Source: Bolinopsis microptera
Lineage: Eukaryota; Ctenophora; Tentaculata; Lobata; Bolinopsidae
Reading direction: 5' to 3'
NCBI RefSeq assembly: GCF_026151205.1
Contig: NC_087074.1
Span: 13,311,182-13,375,181 of the forward strand
DNA length: 64,000 bases
Each line of letters begins with the position of its first letter. Positions within the stretch are counted from its first letter, which is position 1. Under the pieces are notes generated by a model. It saw only the letters and a program-made list of their open reading frames with translations, did no database searches and was not told the origin of the DNA. The position numbers were made by a program, and so were the translations under genes. This document shows positions 48,260 through 60,500 of the stretch, one piece after another.

Positions 48260-48768
48260 ATGATTGGCATTGTTTCCTTGTACATTGTTTCCTTGCTACA
48301 AATAGCAGATTCCACTGACACAGAATCCAAAGCCTTGGCCGAAAACGTAGAAGCAAACAGCGACAAATGTGTGATCCTGATTTTAGGGGGAGTGGGTCTA
48401 GTAGCCGGTCTTATGATGGTATCAATGAGTTTTTATGGCAGAAGAAGAACTAGAGAAGAAGAAGAGAGGAGACGGAGGACAAAGAGGAGTTGCTGGGGAA
48501 ATGTGACATGTAAGGTTGCGTCTCATTTGTTAATGAAAAGCACTAATACGAATTAATGTGGCAACGTAAGAAATTAAATGCTATTGCAGGATATATTTTA
48601 AATGAATGTTTTAAATAAGCATCTCATTAATTTCTCCTCTTAGGTTGGGAATGCGCTGAAATATGCACTGAATTATGTAAAGGAAATGAAGATCGACCAC
48701 AGACAAATGATACTAGTGAAGGCGGTGGTTGTTTTGATGGGATTTTTGACGGAAATTTTGACGATTAG
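48260..48768 (+). CDS. Small single-pass membrane protein with Cys-rich tail, paralogue 1
   Basis: Two exons, 48260-48509 and 48644-48768, joined in phase through gtaagg..tcttag, give 124 residues. The start ATG at 48260 opens a signal peptide (MIGIVSLYIVSLLQIAD). A short acidic ectodomain follows, then a Gly-rich membrane helix (about 37-59, VILILGGVGLVAGLMMV), a strongly charged RRRTREEEERRRR stretch and a tail with Cys at 78, 84, 87, 91 and 95. Many cysteines next to a membrane helix suggest palmitoylation or metal binding; that is inference. The next gene is a diverged paralogue. I do not recognise the family. Confidence 0.65.
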
Positions 48769-49703
48769 TTTGATGTTATAAATGTATATTACAGTGGAAA
48801 AACCAACAATTTACCTTTATTTTAGTTTTGTATAAAATATAGAAATAACGTTTACTTTCATTGTTTATGACGACTTTTACCTTTTTGTTCTTCACCCATG
48901 GAGCAAGTTCATACCACAGTTTTATGATACATATCAATGTGACTGCACAATAGTAATGTGACTATCTATTTGTCTTTCTCTCTCTCTGAATATGAAATGT
49001 AAAATTTTGAACAGCCTTATTAATAGAAACGGTCGTTTATTATAGATGTTCCTAAGTGGTGTCCTCAGGGGTCAGTTCTGGAACCTTTATTGTTCCTGAG
49101 TTCCTGTTGATAACACAAAGATTTCCAAATCTCTCGAAAGTGAAAGAGATGTAGCTCTCCTCCGAGGAAAGGTTTATACGTCACCACCTTCTCACCTCGT
49201 GTAGGGGAGTCTTCCTCAAACTTTTCCCAAAATCGACATATTAGTTGTTTCTAATAGAAGGGAATGACATCTATCAGAATATCAAAATATGGACTGATGG
49301 GAGACATCACGATATTTTATCAGACATCACTTCAAAGAAAGCGGGAGAGGAAATAACATTCTACTTGTCTGGCCGTATTGGAATGAGGTCTCTATTATCT
49401 AGTCGGGCGGTCTACTTGAAGTACGAGGAGACTGACTCTTCTGGCTAAACCCCATCAAAGTATAAAAATAAGTAAGTTATACTCCACCACTGATCAACAT
49501 TATAGAGTAAGTAGAAATAGTGGGAACTGTTGTGATTGTAATTCATCAGAGCTGCAATAAGTGCAATTAGATCACGACATATGATACTTTAATTCCAAAC
49601 TCAATATATATAAACCTGCTACCGTGCTTAGCGTTCTGCCGTGTTGTTTTCCTTTGCCGTGCTTTCTAAAACGTTCTAGTTGATAAACCTATATATCTCC
49701 GAT
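48769..49703. other. Spacer between the two small membrane-protein genes
   Basis: It contains a fragment related to the foldback element of 9220-9978 at about 49225-49265. An open frame following it (to 49448) has no recognisable motif. A TC-rich microsatellite is near 48975. Confidence 0.4.
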
Positions 49704-50045
49704 ATGAAGTTTCGGTCTTTCTACGTGATCGGCACGGTGTTTTTGGTACAAATTGCAACATTCGCTGACAAAGAATTGTCAGGTAACGGTGACAGAGAGA
49801 AAAGGAGAGCTGTCGCTAATGTAAACACTGAGAATGCAGGACTAGGTAAAAATATGTGGATAATCCTGACTTTGGGGGGAGTAATTCTTGCAGTTGGTCT
49901 TCTAATCCTGGCGAAGGAAATGACTAATTTGAATGATTGCGAGTCTGAAGAAGGAGATATTCCAAGGAGGAGGGAGAAGGACAATTCAAAATGTTTCGAG
50001 GCAGTTTGTGAAACATTTTGCTGCTGTTGCGAGATGTTGGCTTAG
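49704..50045 (+). CDS. Small single-pass membrane protein with CCCC tail, paralogue 2
   Basis: 113 residues in one exon from ATG 49704. The signal peptide is MKFRSFYVIGTVFLVQIATF. The ectodomain is about 30 residues with a basic REKRR site. The membrane helix is about 51-70 (MWIILTLGGVILAVGLLILA), and the tail ends CFEAVCETFCCCCEMLA. Layout, the ILxLGGV helix start and the Cys tail match the gene at 48260, so the pair arose by tandem duplication. Here the tail is uninterrupted, whereas paralogue 1 has an intron within its Cys cluster. A 29-base C run follows 15 bases after the stop. Confidence 0.65.
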   Translation: MKFRSFYVIGTVFLVQIATFADKELSGNGDREKRRAVANVNTENAGLGKNMWIILTLGGVILAVGLLILAKEMTNLNDCESEEGDIPRRREKDNSKCFEAVCETFCCCCEMLA

Positions 50046-50058
50046 TATTCATTGCATT

Positions 50059-50094
<36 letters not shown>

Positions 50095-50356
50095 GTTGCA
50101 CCTATTCTTTACGTGTATAGTTAAGTGTTGAACGTACTTCAGATATTAGAGCTGTTAGTGATGCTTGCAGCTATGTTATGATCGGAGAAGCACAGAATAT
50201 AATATAAAGGGAGAGAAAGACTATCAACGAATACACTTGAGATGTGGTGATAATAATAGTTGTCTAGTTATTGCTGTTGCAATATTATGCATTATTACGG
50301 AGGAGGCTTTATATAAGTATAGATGTGTTAGTAGCAGTGTCGTTATTTTCATTAAT

Positions 50357-50661
50357 GGGGTCGTTCACATATTACGTAATCAGCCGAGGGGGAGTTTTCA
50401 AATGCTTACGGTTGATTACGGGGGGGGGGGGGGTTTTGGTCGTTGATTACGTAATCAAAATTTTAATTTTTTACCGATTTTCGAAATACCAATTGGACAA
50501 TTTTCGTTAATTATGTAATCAAAATTTTCGTTTTTTAAACCAATTTTCGTTTAGTAAGTGCTTTGCGATTATTTCATTCATTAATCCGTTGTGATAGCTT
50601 TTAATAAAGGAGGGGGGTAAAAATTACCAAAATATTTATTACGTAATATGTGAACGACCCC
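50357..50661. mobile_element. 305-bp MITE
   Basis: The inverted ends GGGGTCGTTCACATATTACG are about 25 bp. TAAT lies directly outside both ends as a likely target duplication. A run of 14 G sits inside at 50420-50433. No coding capacity. Confidence 0.85.
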
Positions 50662-50737
50662 TAATCACACTGTGTGGTTTCTAATCTGATGTTCTGCAGA
50701 TTTATAGTAGAATTATGTCAAAATAATCAAATTCAAA

Positions 50738-50872
50738 CGAACGAGTTTGATCATTGAGCGAGTTTGACTATTGAGCGAGTTTGATTATTGAGCGAGTTTG
50801 ATTATTGAGCGAGTTTGATTATTGAGCGAGTTTGATTATTGAGCGAGTTTGATTATTGAGCTAATATGATCA
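50738..50872. repeat. 17-bp tandem repeat
   Basis: GAGCGAGTTTGATTATT is repeated about seven times with slight changes at the edges. Confidence 0.9.
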
Positions 50873-51477
50873 TAGTCACCGAATCACTCTACGAGACCAT
50901 GATATCATTACATGGCATGACTATGAATTATGTTATTTTAATTATTTAAGGTTATATTTTTCTATATTTCAGTTGAAAATCAAGGCTCTGTAGAATGTTA
51001 TTTTATCGAACTTTTTAAATTTGTAAATATTTGATTTTTAATGCTAAAACTTGAACGTTTAGTGAATCAATCATGATGATATTAAACTGTATTTTTCAAT
51101 GAAATGCATAATTTGAATGCTTAATTTGAAATAAAAGTATAAATATTTGTAACGATAACAGTATGAAGGTCACACAATATCAATATAAAACAATGGGAAA
51201 ACAATACACATTATTCTGAAATTTCATCCCAAAAAGAATATAACATGCAAAATACAATTGTATTTTTGTTATCTACGAATAAATATAAAGAACGGTAATC
51301 TAAATACTGATGGTCTGAATTTTTAGCTACACTAAAAAGGTCAAGTATCTAGAAATAAATATTGATAGTAAGTTTAAAACTAAAAGCCTTTTCAACGTCT
51401 TTTGTCTGAATAAAGCTTATCGATAAAATAATATGGTTCACCACATTTAAATACATAATAATGTAAATCTGAGATAA

Positions 51478-51483
51478 TTTATT
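51478..51483 (-). promoter_or_regulatory. Candidate MAN2C1 poly(A) signal
   Basis: AATAAA on the minus strand about 60 nt after the MAN2C1 stop codon. Confidence 0.45.
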
Positions 51484-51543
51484 GGAATATCTGAATATTA
51501 TATAGGAAAAAAGTGGCAAACCTATAGATTAGGAAAAATTGAC

Positions 51544-54500
51544 TCACTCATCAAGTTTAGCTCTCTTAGAAGAAGAACCATTTGTAAAATCTACAGTCGC
51601 ATCCAGCTCTAAATAAATCGTCTTTATTTCAAATGGTCTGAATATAAGCGGTCCGACTTTATTTTCGCTTGTAGACAAAGGAGCTTTAGATGACTCCCTT
51701 TCAACAGCATTTATGCTGAAATAATAGCAGTTATTTAAAAATACAGGTATTTAAAGTTTTAAATCTGTAACACCAAGGTTATATTAGAAACTATTTGTTT
51801 AATTCTCATAAACATTAATTTCGATCAAATGATGAATTAAAAATAAGGATATCTCACCTGAAAGCTTGACTGAGTAGATCATGAGAAATAAAGACGTTGG
51901 AGACAGTATTCGCATAGGGCTCGTACAGCCGAACTACCAGGCCACTGCCATGTTCCCCCTGGAGAAAGTGTTAAATTTACTTGTTATCATCTTATTGGAG
52001 TAGTCTGAAATTTGCGGTGAATGGGAATTTACATTTTAGGTGACCTTTACATTCTACAAGGTACATTCCAGTTCACCGTCATTCATATCAATATTCATAT
52101 TAAATAACTTTTTCAGATGAAACTTAATACCAGCGCAATTTGAGCAGCGTTACAACTTCTGGTTAAGTTCTGTTGTGAAGTCTCTAGGTAACGGGAGAGT
52201 CATGTTTCATAAGATTAGCGTATGTGTTCAGCAGTGTATTCACTATTCGGGACCGAATCTGTTAGGCAGTGGCTCTGCTGCTGTCAGTTTTAAGCTTCAA
52301 TGCAGTTTTGAACGGAATCGTTTTGATGTTGAACATTGTTACTTGAACGTTTTGAGCAATATTTTCTTCTTATGCCTAATACTTATATAACTTACAATTA
52401 TTCTAAATGCTTTTCGCTTAAGATAGTTTTAACTTACCGATAGTGGCACTAAAACCTACAAGTGCACTAATTTCAGAGGGCGATGATGTATAGCTTTACC
52501 GAGAATAAGACAGAGATACTAGAGAACTACAAGGGGGCACTTGGATATGAGCTCAGTTCAACAAACCTCCTCCTATCTTTTACAATACTTCTACAAAACA
52601 GTCTTATCATCAAATGTTACATGGATCAAAGAGCCAGATTTTCAGCTGCCATGTACATCGCCATTGCAATAGCAGACATCGCAGTAGCTCAAGGCAGCAT
52701 CATCGTGTCTGTAGCCGGGATTTTGGTTGTCGCCGACATGTGGGATGTTCAGATGTTGTACTACTGCATCTACTATAACATAGCTACTGCTGGACTTGCT
52801 CAGAGCTGCTCTAAAATTTACAATGCTGTGTTGATTATTGTCATGACGGTTCAGTTTAAGGATCCATTCAGGAGACTTGATTACAGGAAAATACGACTGT
52901 GGGTTGCTTCCTTAACTGTAGCACTCGGTGTTCTGTACCTCTGTGATAGCCTTACATTTCTTTACCTTGAAATATCCAAGAACTACCAGAAATACTATGA
53001 ATTTCACCTTATAATCCCGACTTTTATTTATTTTCCAGGAGTTGCTAGTTTAGTAGGTCTGGTCTGCGAAGGTTTTGACTCTGATCTGTGCGATAATCCT
53101 GATATGACAAGGCCATATGCAAATACTCTACTTGGTCTGATATTTCTTGTAGACGATATCCTCCCTCCTTTAGTCTACCTCGTATCTACCATCATTTTAG
53201 TGATATTTCTGAACATATCCACTAGAGAACACGACATGACTTGCCTGATGACTTCAGATGTGAGACATGTCTCAATTACAGTTGTACTCGTTGCAACTTT
53301 ATCATTTTTCTGTTACTTCACTGTTGCAATGATCATTATTCTCTATGCTGTGAAGTACGGTTTCGCAGGGAAATCTATGCCTTATTCCATGGTAAAAAGG
53401 GGTCGCGTTGCAGGAGTCTCAGAATTCACACTGCCTCTGCTTAACGCTGTCCTTTTTCCCATGATTCTGGTAAAAAGGAATCCGACCTTGAGGAAGAAAT
53501 TCATCGCAAGTTCATTAGCAGTGTTTGTGGACATTCCACGATACTGCTGGACAAGATTCAGAAATATTATCAATCGTTATGATGATGATATATCTTACGA
53601 TTTTTTGTAGCAAAGCTGTGATGATATTCTGAACTCGGCTACGGACAAACATACGAAATTCACCAGACAATCATGTGTTATAAAATAATATTGGCATTAA
53701 TTGTGAAAGTAGTGCAACATAGTAACTATAAATCTATAATTACGACTAATTATTATAGATGTGGATACTGATTACTGGCGGGGAGGTGATACATGTTTGT
53801 TTAATAGTAAGCCCCACATCTATACATACAACATATAATACAACTAAATAAAGTTACTTGTAAAACAGTTTATTCGTGAATGACTGAACCATTTCCTACA
53901 TCTCTAAAAAGAGCCACACTAACCTATATAAAAATATAATACCTAAATTTAAAACAAACCTTCTTGATAGCCTGTACAATGACCTCCTCACTAGACACTC
54001 TCAAGCTTGTTTTATTAACAAGACGGGCCGGGTTCAGGGTTGGTTTGTAGCGAGGTATGGTATTGTCGTGCAGTGTTGAGTGCAGGAGGAGGGGGTGGTT
54101 AAAATTTATAGCATGCTGTACAATTCTGGAGGTGTAGAGAGGTCCAGCGTGTGGGTAGATGGCATATTCAATAACATGGTCATCTGAAAAACATCGTAAT
54201 GTTATTATAGAGAAAAAGGTATTTTCTAGATGAATTTATTCTAGATGCAATTATTTAACAATTAATGATAGATTTTGTTTTTATGTGTTAATACCAGTGA
54301 TAATCAGTTTCAACATACCCATGTCGGCATTTGCATCAGGTGCTTTGGTACTTCTGAGCAGTGAGAGGGTCAAACAGTTGTGGTTGGCACTGTAACCGTA
54401 CTTTGATTTGCTTAACAATCCGACCCCAAAGTTGGGCTCTCCTAGGTGGGCCCATTTGTGCCCCGATACCTAAATAAGAGGAATAGAAATAGTGCATACT

Positions 54501-57500
54501 ATTGATTAATGTTAATAAAGTAATAAAACCAAGAAAATTGTAAAACATTACATCGGAAATAACTACAAAATGCGAGAGATATCTGAGTTTTCCAGACGAC
54601 CTATATTACCGACCTCGAACTTAGCAGAGTCCCAGGAAGTGTTGGCGTGAGTAGGCCGGCTGACAAACCCACTCTGTATCTCGTACTGAGCTTCAGTAGA
54701 GCTCACTGATAAAGGAAACTCTACTTTTAAAAACTTGTGAGCTGCCCGCCATGACACCTTGGAATATTTTAGTTGGTTAAGACGATTGAGAAGTTCCACG
54801 TTGAGTTGGGTATCTGTTTTCTATTTTTAAAGTAGCAGAACAAAAAGGAAGTTTTTGAAGAAAAACACATTGAAATTTAGCAAATTTTCTTACATCTGCC
54901 TTGAATGAGAGATATGGTGTCTCCGCAAGAACAGTTGCTATGAAGGTCAAGTCACCGTGTGCACCAAGGGGAACTGTTATCTTAACACTGGCTCGAAGTG
55001 GACCTGATTCTACCACCTGTAAAGTATTACACTTATTGGTACCTATAAACAGTATGAATGCGTGAAATTTAAGTATTAAGAAGCTATCTTGATTATATTA
55101 CAACCTAAACGTTTTCACTGATCTAAAAAATGAACATTTTGATGATAATCCCATGGATTAATAAGCTCGAAAAGCGTTTTGAAATCTGAATTCTATGTGC
55201 CATTTTTGATACCAAAACACGACAAAATGGCACATTTTTTTTTCAACATAATTATGAAAACTACAAACCTGAATTGATGTAGGATGAAACTCCTGTCTGG
55301 TCTCAACATGGTACTCCATAACATCCCAAGCATCCCAGAACAGAGGCACGTCATCAAATATCACATATCGGTTACCCATACCTCCAGCCTCCAAACACTC
55401 CCGCTGTGTTGGTTTGTGTACCAAAGACTTTAGTAGTCCTTCCAGTGAAAATACCACTTTTATCAAACTGTTACACAGACAAATTCCATCCTCCAGAACA
55501 AATGCCCCAGCTTTGTCTGTTGGTGTAACGAGGGATATAGAGCCTATGTAAGTGCTAGGAACCTCAACCAAAGCTTCTTCGACCTCGTTTATTGTGAGAA
55601 CTTGTCTTCTGGCCCAGTTGTACGGATTAACAACAAAACTCTTGGAATCTGGCATGACAACATCTCTGATTGTTTCCCACTCTTCGTTGTACAGTATCAG
55701 TAAATTTGTGTAGTCCTCCATGGCATCGATGAACACTTGCTCAATTGCACTGCCAGGCAAGATATCGTGAAATTGGTTGAAAAGGACGGTTTTCCACATT
55801 TCTTCAATTTTTGAACAAGAGACCAAACCTTTGACATCCAACGAAGATAAAAACTCAATATCAGTCATCCAAAATTCAGCTACTCTATTTGATTCCTTCA
55901 ACTTAGCATGTGTAGTGTAGGTTCCACGGTGCAGTTCGAAATACAACTCTCCCCACCATTCACACAGCATGTTTGAGGACTTCTCAACTGCTGTAAAGAA
56001 CTTTTGAGGAGTTGACCGAACAATTTGAGGCATTCCAGTTATTGAAGAGATTCTCTCAAGCCTATCAATCATTTCAGGAGTAGGCCCACCACCTCCATCT
56101 CCGTGACCAAACAGCAACATCTGGTCATGAGTTCTGCCTTTATCTTTGTTGTTTGAAACTGTTTTGAGTACATCTTTGATCTTTAAATCTGATTCATATG
56201 TGTCTCCAGGAGGAAAATGAGCCAAGACCTTGCTTTGATCAATTCCTTTCCAAATGAAAGTGTGGTGAGGAAAAGTGTTAGTTAAATTCCAGCTCAATTT
56301 TTGACTCAAAAAGTATTTTATATCACAGAGCTGCATTATTTGTGGAAGTTGTCCGCTGTACCCAAATGTATCAGGCAACCAAAGAATGTCACTATGGGTG
56401 CCAAATTCTTCTCTATAAAACTTTTGACCATAGAGAAACTGTCTGACCATAGATTCAGCGTTTGGTATATTTGTGTCCATTTCAACCCACGAACCACCAA
56501 CTGGTGAAAAATGTCCTTTCACAACTTGTGCCTTTAAAGCTGAAAAAAGCTTTGGGTAGAACTTCTTAAGCCAACTGAACTGAACAACCTGTGATCCCGC
56601 AAAATTAAATTCCATTCCAGCTTCAAACATAGATATTGTTGTAGACCAACTTCGGGCCACTTTTCTTATCGTCTCCCTGTAGGGCCATAACCAAGCAGTG
56701 TCAATATGACAATTTCCAATGGCATGAATGGTGTCCCTACTACTTGTACCATTGACTATTCCACTATTAAAAAGTTTCTTTCCAATTTGTATAGCTTGTT
56801 GGTATGATTCGGGTGAGTGATCATTCAAAGTTATGACATTGATGATTTCATTGCCAGTGTATAAAGCATCATAACATAATGAAGTGTTGTCATCTGATTC
56901 TTTAGCAATATCATACAACACAGACAGATCCATGAACACTGCATACTTTGCTTGATCTCGTACAAATATGTGAGCCTTTGTAAGGTTGTATGTTTTATTA
57001 GGATCTGGAGCGTTGATCATTCCGTTGAGACCAGCTCCAAATAGACCTAAAGGGTTAGAATGATTACTTTAAATGTATATACAGGGGGGGGGGGCCGGGG
57101 GGGGGGGGCCAAAAGTCAGTGTTCAAACGTTGGGTCTTATACCTCCACCGTGTTTTATATTTGAGAGTTGTTGCTTTGCAGATGGTATACTGTATCTACT
57201 TGTTCGAGGATTCTGTCGCCAAAATTTGAAAATTCGAATATTTTAGACCACGCCCATTCAATATTAAACACCTATATTGTTATCTCTGAACATGCTGGAC
57301 GCCCAATTTTTCCAGAGACGGTAGATTATTAAATGTTGCATCTGATCTGAAAAAATGAGGCAAAACGGATTAGAAATGACGAAGTTATCATGCATTTTGT
57401 GTATATGGACACGTTCATTGAAGTTTGAGGATATTGGTAAATATAAGTGACCCTACTGAATGGCACGATGATGTAAAATGTGTCACACTATGAAACTATA

Positions 57501-60500
57501 TAAACCCTCTAACCCTAAGATAATCGTTTCATCCTCTAGATAAACTTTGTCGCATAACGATATCTTTATCAGACGATAAGATATCGCTAAAATGCGGCCG
57601 GCAGTGAGTTGTAAACTTTGTCACACTATAAAAACGTGACGGAGTTTATATGGACCCCTTGTTGCCGTGTTTGACCAAATTTTCGAATTTCCAATTCATA
57701 GAATGGCTGTATATGACTATTATCTACATATTTAGCGACTTTTTTCCTTAAATGGTAGCACCATGTAAACTCCGTCACACATTTAAGAAATTTATATAAG
57801 GGATGTTTATGACATTCTGACAAGAAATGCCGAATAGTCTAGCATTATTTTGTGAGCTGAATGTGTTTGGAATTGTTCACATATTTCATTGTTATAGGCA
57901 AATACAAATACAGAAGGCAGAAATAGGTAAATTTAGTCACATAAATTTGTATGATATCTCAACATGTGTGAAATTGAGTAAATATTAGTATACCAATTTA
58001 AACACCCTATATTACGTACTATGGATCAATGAAAGATATTTCAACCATACGCCGGTCATATAAATTATTATATGGCAGTGATATGTTAACATTGGATAAA
58101 TTTCAACACCTGAACAGGGTAAAAATTTGTAAATTTCGTCACAGAAAAAATATTATAACTTTATTTGCTCCGTGTTGGCAAAATAACTAATTTATCGACA
58201 TATTGATGGTGATAAAGTAACATTATATACTAATTGAGGTATGATTCTTCAAAATAGGGGCAAGAAATGTAAATTTCGTCACATCAGCCATTGCATTAGT
58301 TAGATATATTTTCTTTCATATCAACTGCCCTTATTATAGTTGGAATGGATTTATACAGGAAATATAGAAACCCATGCCCATTTTTCATCACATTGAAATT
58401 ATACTGTTGGGGCAGGAAAAGTGAATTTCGTCACATTTCGGTAAATTAGTGATATCAAACTCAGCATTGTTAAACTTGGGTTCTGATTAGCTGAAAAATA
58501 ACTTACCAATAATTCCTGGAAGAATATTGAATTCTAATCGGGGTATGGTTCTTCAAAATAGGGTCAAGAAATGTAAATTTCGTCACATACGTCATTGTAA
58601 AATGTAGATACATTTTCTTTCACATCAACAGTCCTAATTATAGTTTGAAATGATTAATTCAGAGATAAAGGAAATATAGAAACCCATGCCCATTTTTCAT
58701 CACATTGAAATTATACTTTTGGGGCAGGAAAAGTGAATTTCGTCACATTTCGGTAACTTAGTATATATAAACTCAGAATTGTCAAACTTGAGTTCTGATG
58801 ATCTGCTGAATAATAACCTACTAATAATTCCTGGAAGAATATTGAATTCTAATCGAGGCATGTTTCTTCAAAATAGGGTCAAGAAATGTCAATTTCGTCA
58901 CATCAGCCATTGCATTAGTTAGATAGATTTTCTTTCATATCAACTGCCCTTATTATTATTGTGACAATTTTTACATCAATTGCCCTTAACTTGAATCAGC
59001 TCTATCCGTGCATCGTCCTTATATACAGTTTTCCCGCCTTCCAAACCAAAATCGGATATAAATGATTTCGGCAATTCACCCAACATTTTAAATTCCATAT
59101 AATGTGACAGAATTTACATCATTTCCCAATAAGTGCATGTATTTGTTAACTTTTCAAAACAACATATTTTAGGGCTATGATTGGTAAAAGAACCATCAAA
59201 TAATGAGTTGAAAGGGTTTTGAGGACACCTCACAGTAGAAAAGAGGTATCGTATTCTGAGTGTGACAAAGTTTACGAAATATTGCCTTAAAACCGTTCGA
59301 TCCCTGCCCTTTAGCCAAATGTTGTATCATTATTGTTAGAATGACCTAATCTACTATATTTTAAACCAAAAAATGCTAATTGGGCAGATATGGTTAAAAC
59401 AGTCACAAAAATGTGACATTTTTTACATTATAGTGCCTAAAAACAATAAATTGTATTTCTGAGCCGTGTATATGGAAGTATGGGTCACGTGGCTAATGTC
59501 CAGAACTTCTGAACACGCTATTTTTTTTGGTTTACCAATATCCTTAAACTTCAACATGAACGTGTCCATTTACGATTTCGTATCATTTTGTGACGATGTT
59601 TACATCAACTGCCCTATACTTCAATCAACTGTATCCGTGTATCGTCCTCATATATAGTTTTCCCGCCTTCCAAACAAAAATCAGGTATAAATGATTTCGG
59701 AAATTCACCCAGAATTTCAAATTTCATATAATGTGACAGAATTTACATCATTTCCCAATAGCCAAGTGCATGTATTTGTTAACTTTTCAAAACAACATAT
59801 TTTAGTGCTATGATTGGCAGAAGAACTATCAAATAATGAGTTGAAAGGGTTTTGAGGACACCTCACAGTAGAAAAGAGGTCTCGTATTCTGAGTGTGACA
59901 AAGTTTACGAAATGTTGCCTTAAAGCCATTCGATCACTGCCCTTTAGGCCTACATTGTATCAAAATTGTTAGATTGACCTAATCTACTATATTTTAGACC
60001 AAAAAATGCTAATTGGGCAGCTATGGTAAACAATGTCACAAAAATGTGACATTTTTTACATAATAGTGCCTAAAAGCAATACATTTTATTTTTGAGCAGT
60101 GCATATGGGAGTATGGGTCACGTGGCTAATGTTCAGAACTTATGAACACGCTAGATTAATATATGTTAAAATTAAACCACTATCGTCAAAAACGCTGTTT
60201 TAGAAATTTACCAATTTCCTCAAACTTCAATGAACGTGTCCATATCGTTAACAAAATTGACTGGGTGATTATGTGACACCGTGACACGACACCTTAATTG
60301 GGCACCCTTAACACTTCCCATATGTGATATGTTTAACGGGGTGGTTAACGGGGTCACCTAATCACGTGATTAGGTAAACCAATCACCTGATCACACGTAA
60401 TGAATAAACTCGTTATGCTTCATATCTCGGTCATCTGAGAAGCTACAACTCTAATTTTTTCAAGACAAATGTAATTCGAATGGCCAAACACAATTAAATA

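Larger units (their letters stand above)
50046..51543. other. Non-coding interval before MAN2C1
   Basis: It holds a C homopolymer (50061-50089), a 305-bp MITE, a 17-bp tandem array and then AT-rich DNA. The end contains the MAN2C1 3' flank. Confidence 0.5.

Noticed and set aside
49245-49448. Possible terminal exon reading NIKIWTDGRHHDILSD onward
   Set aside because: It begins within a foldback-element fragment and has no partner exon with matching phase. It cannot be told from chance.
50738-50872. CRISPR-like array
   Set aside because: The 17-bp units are back to back without unique spacers, and the genome is eukaryotic.
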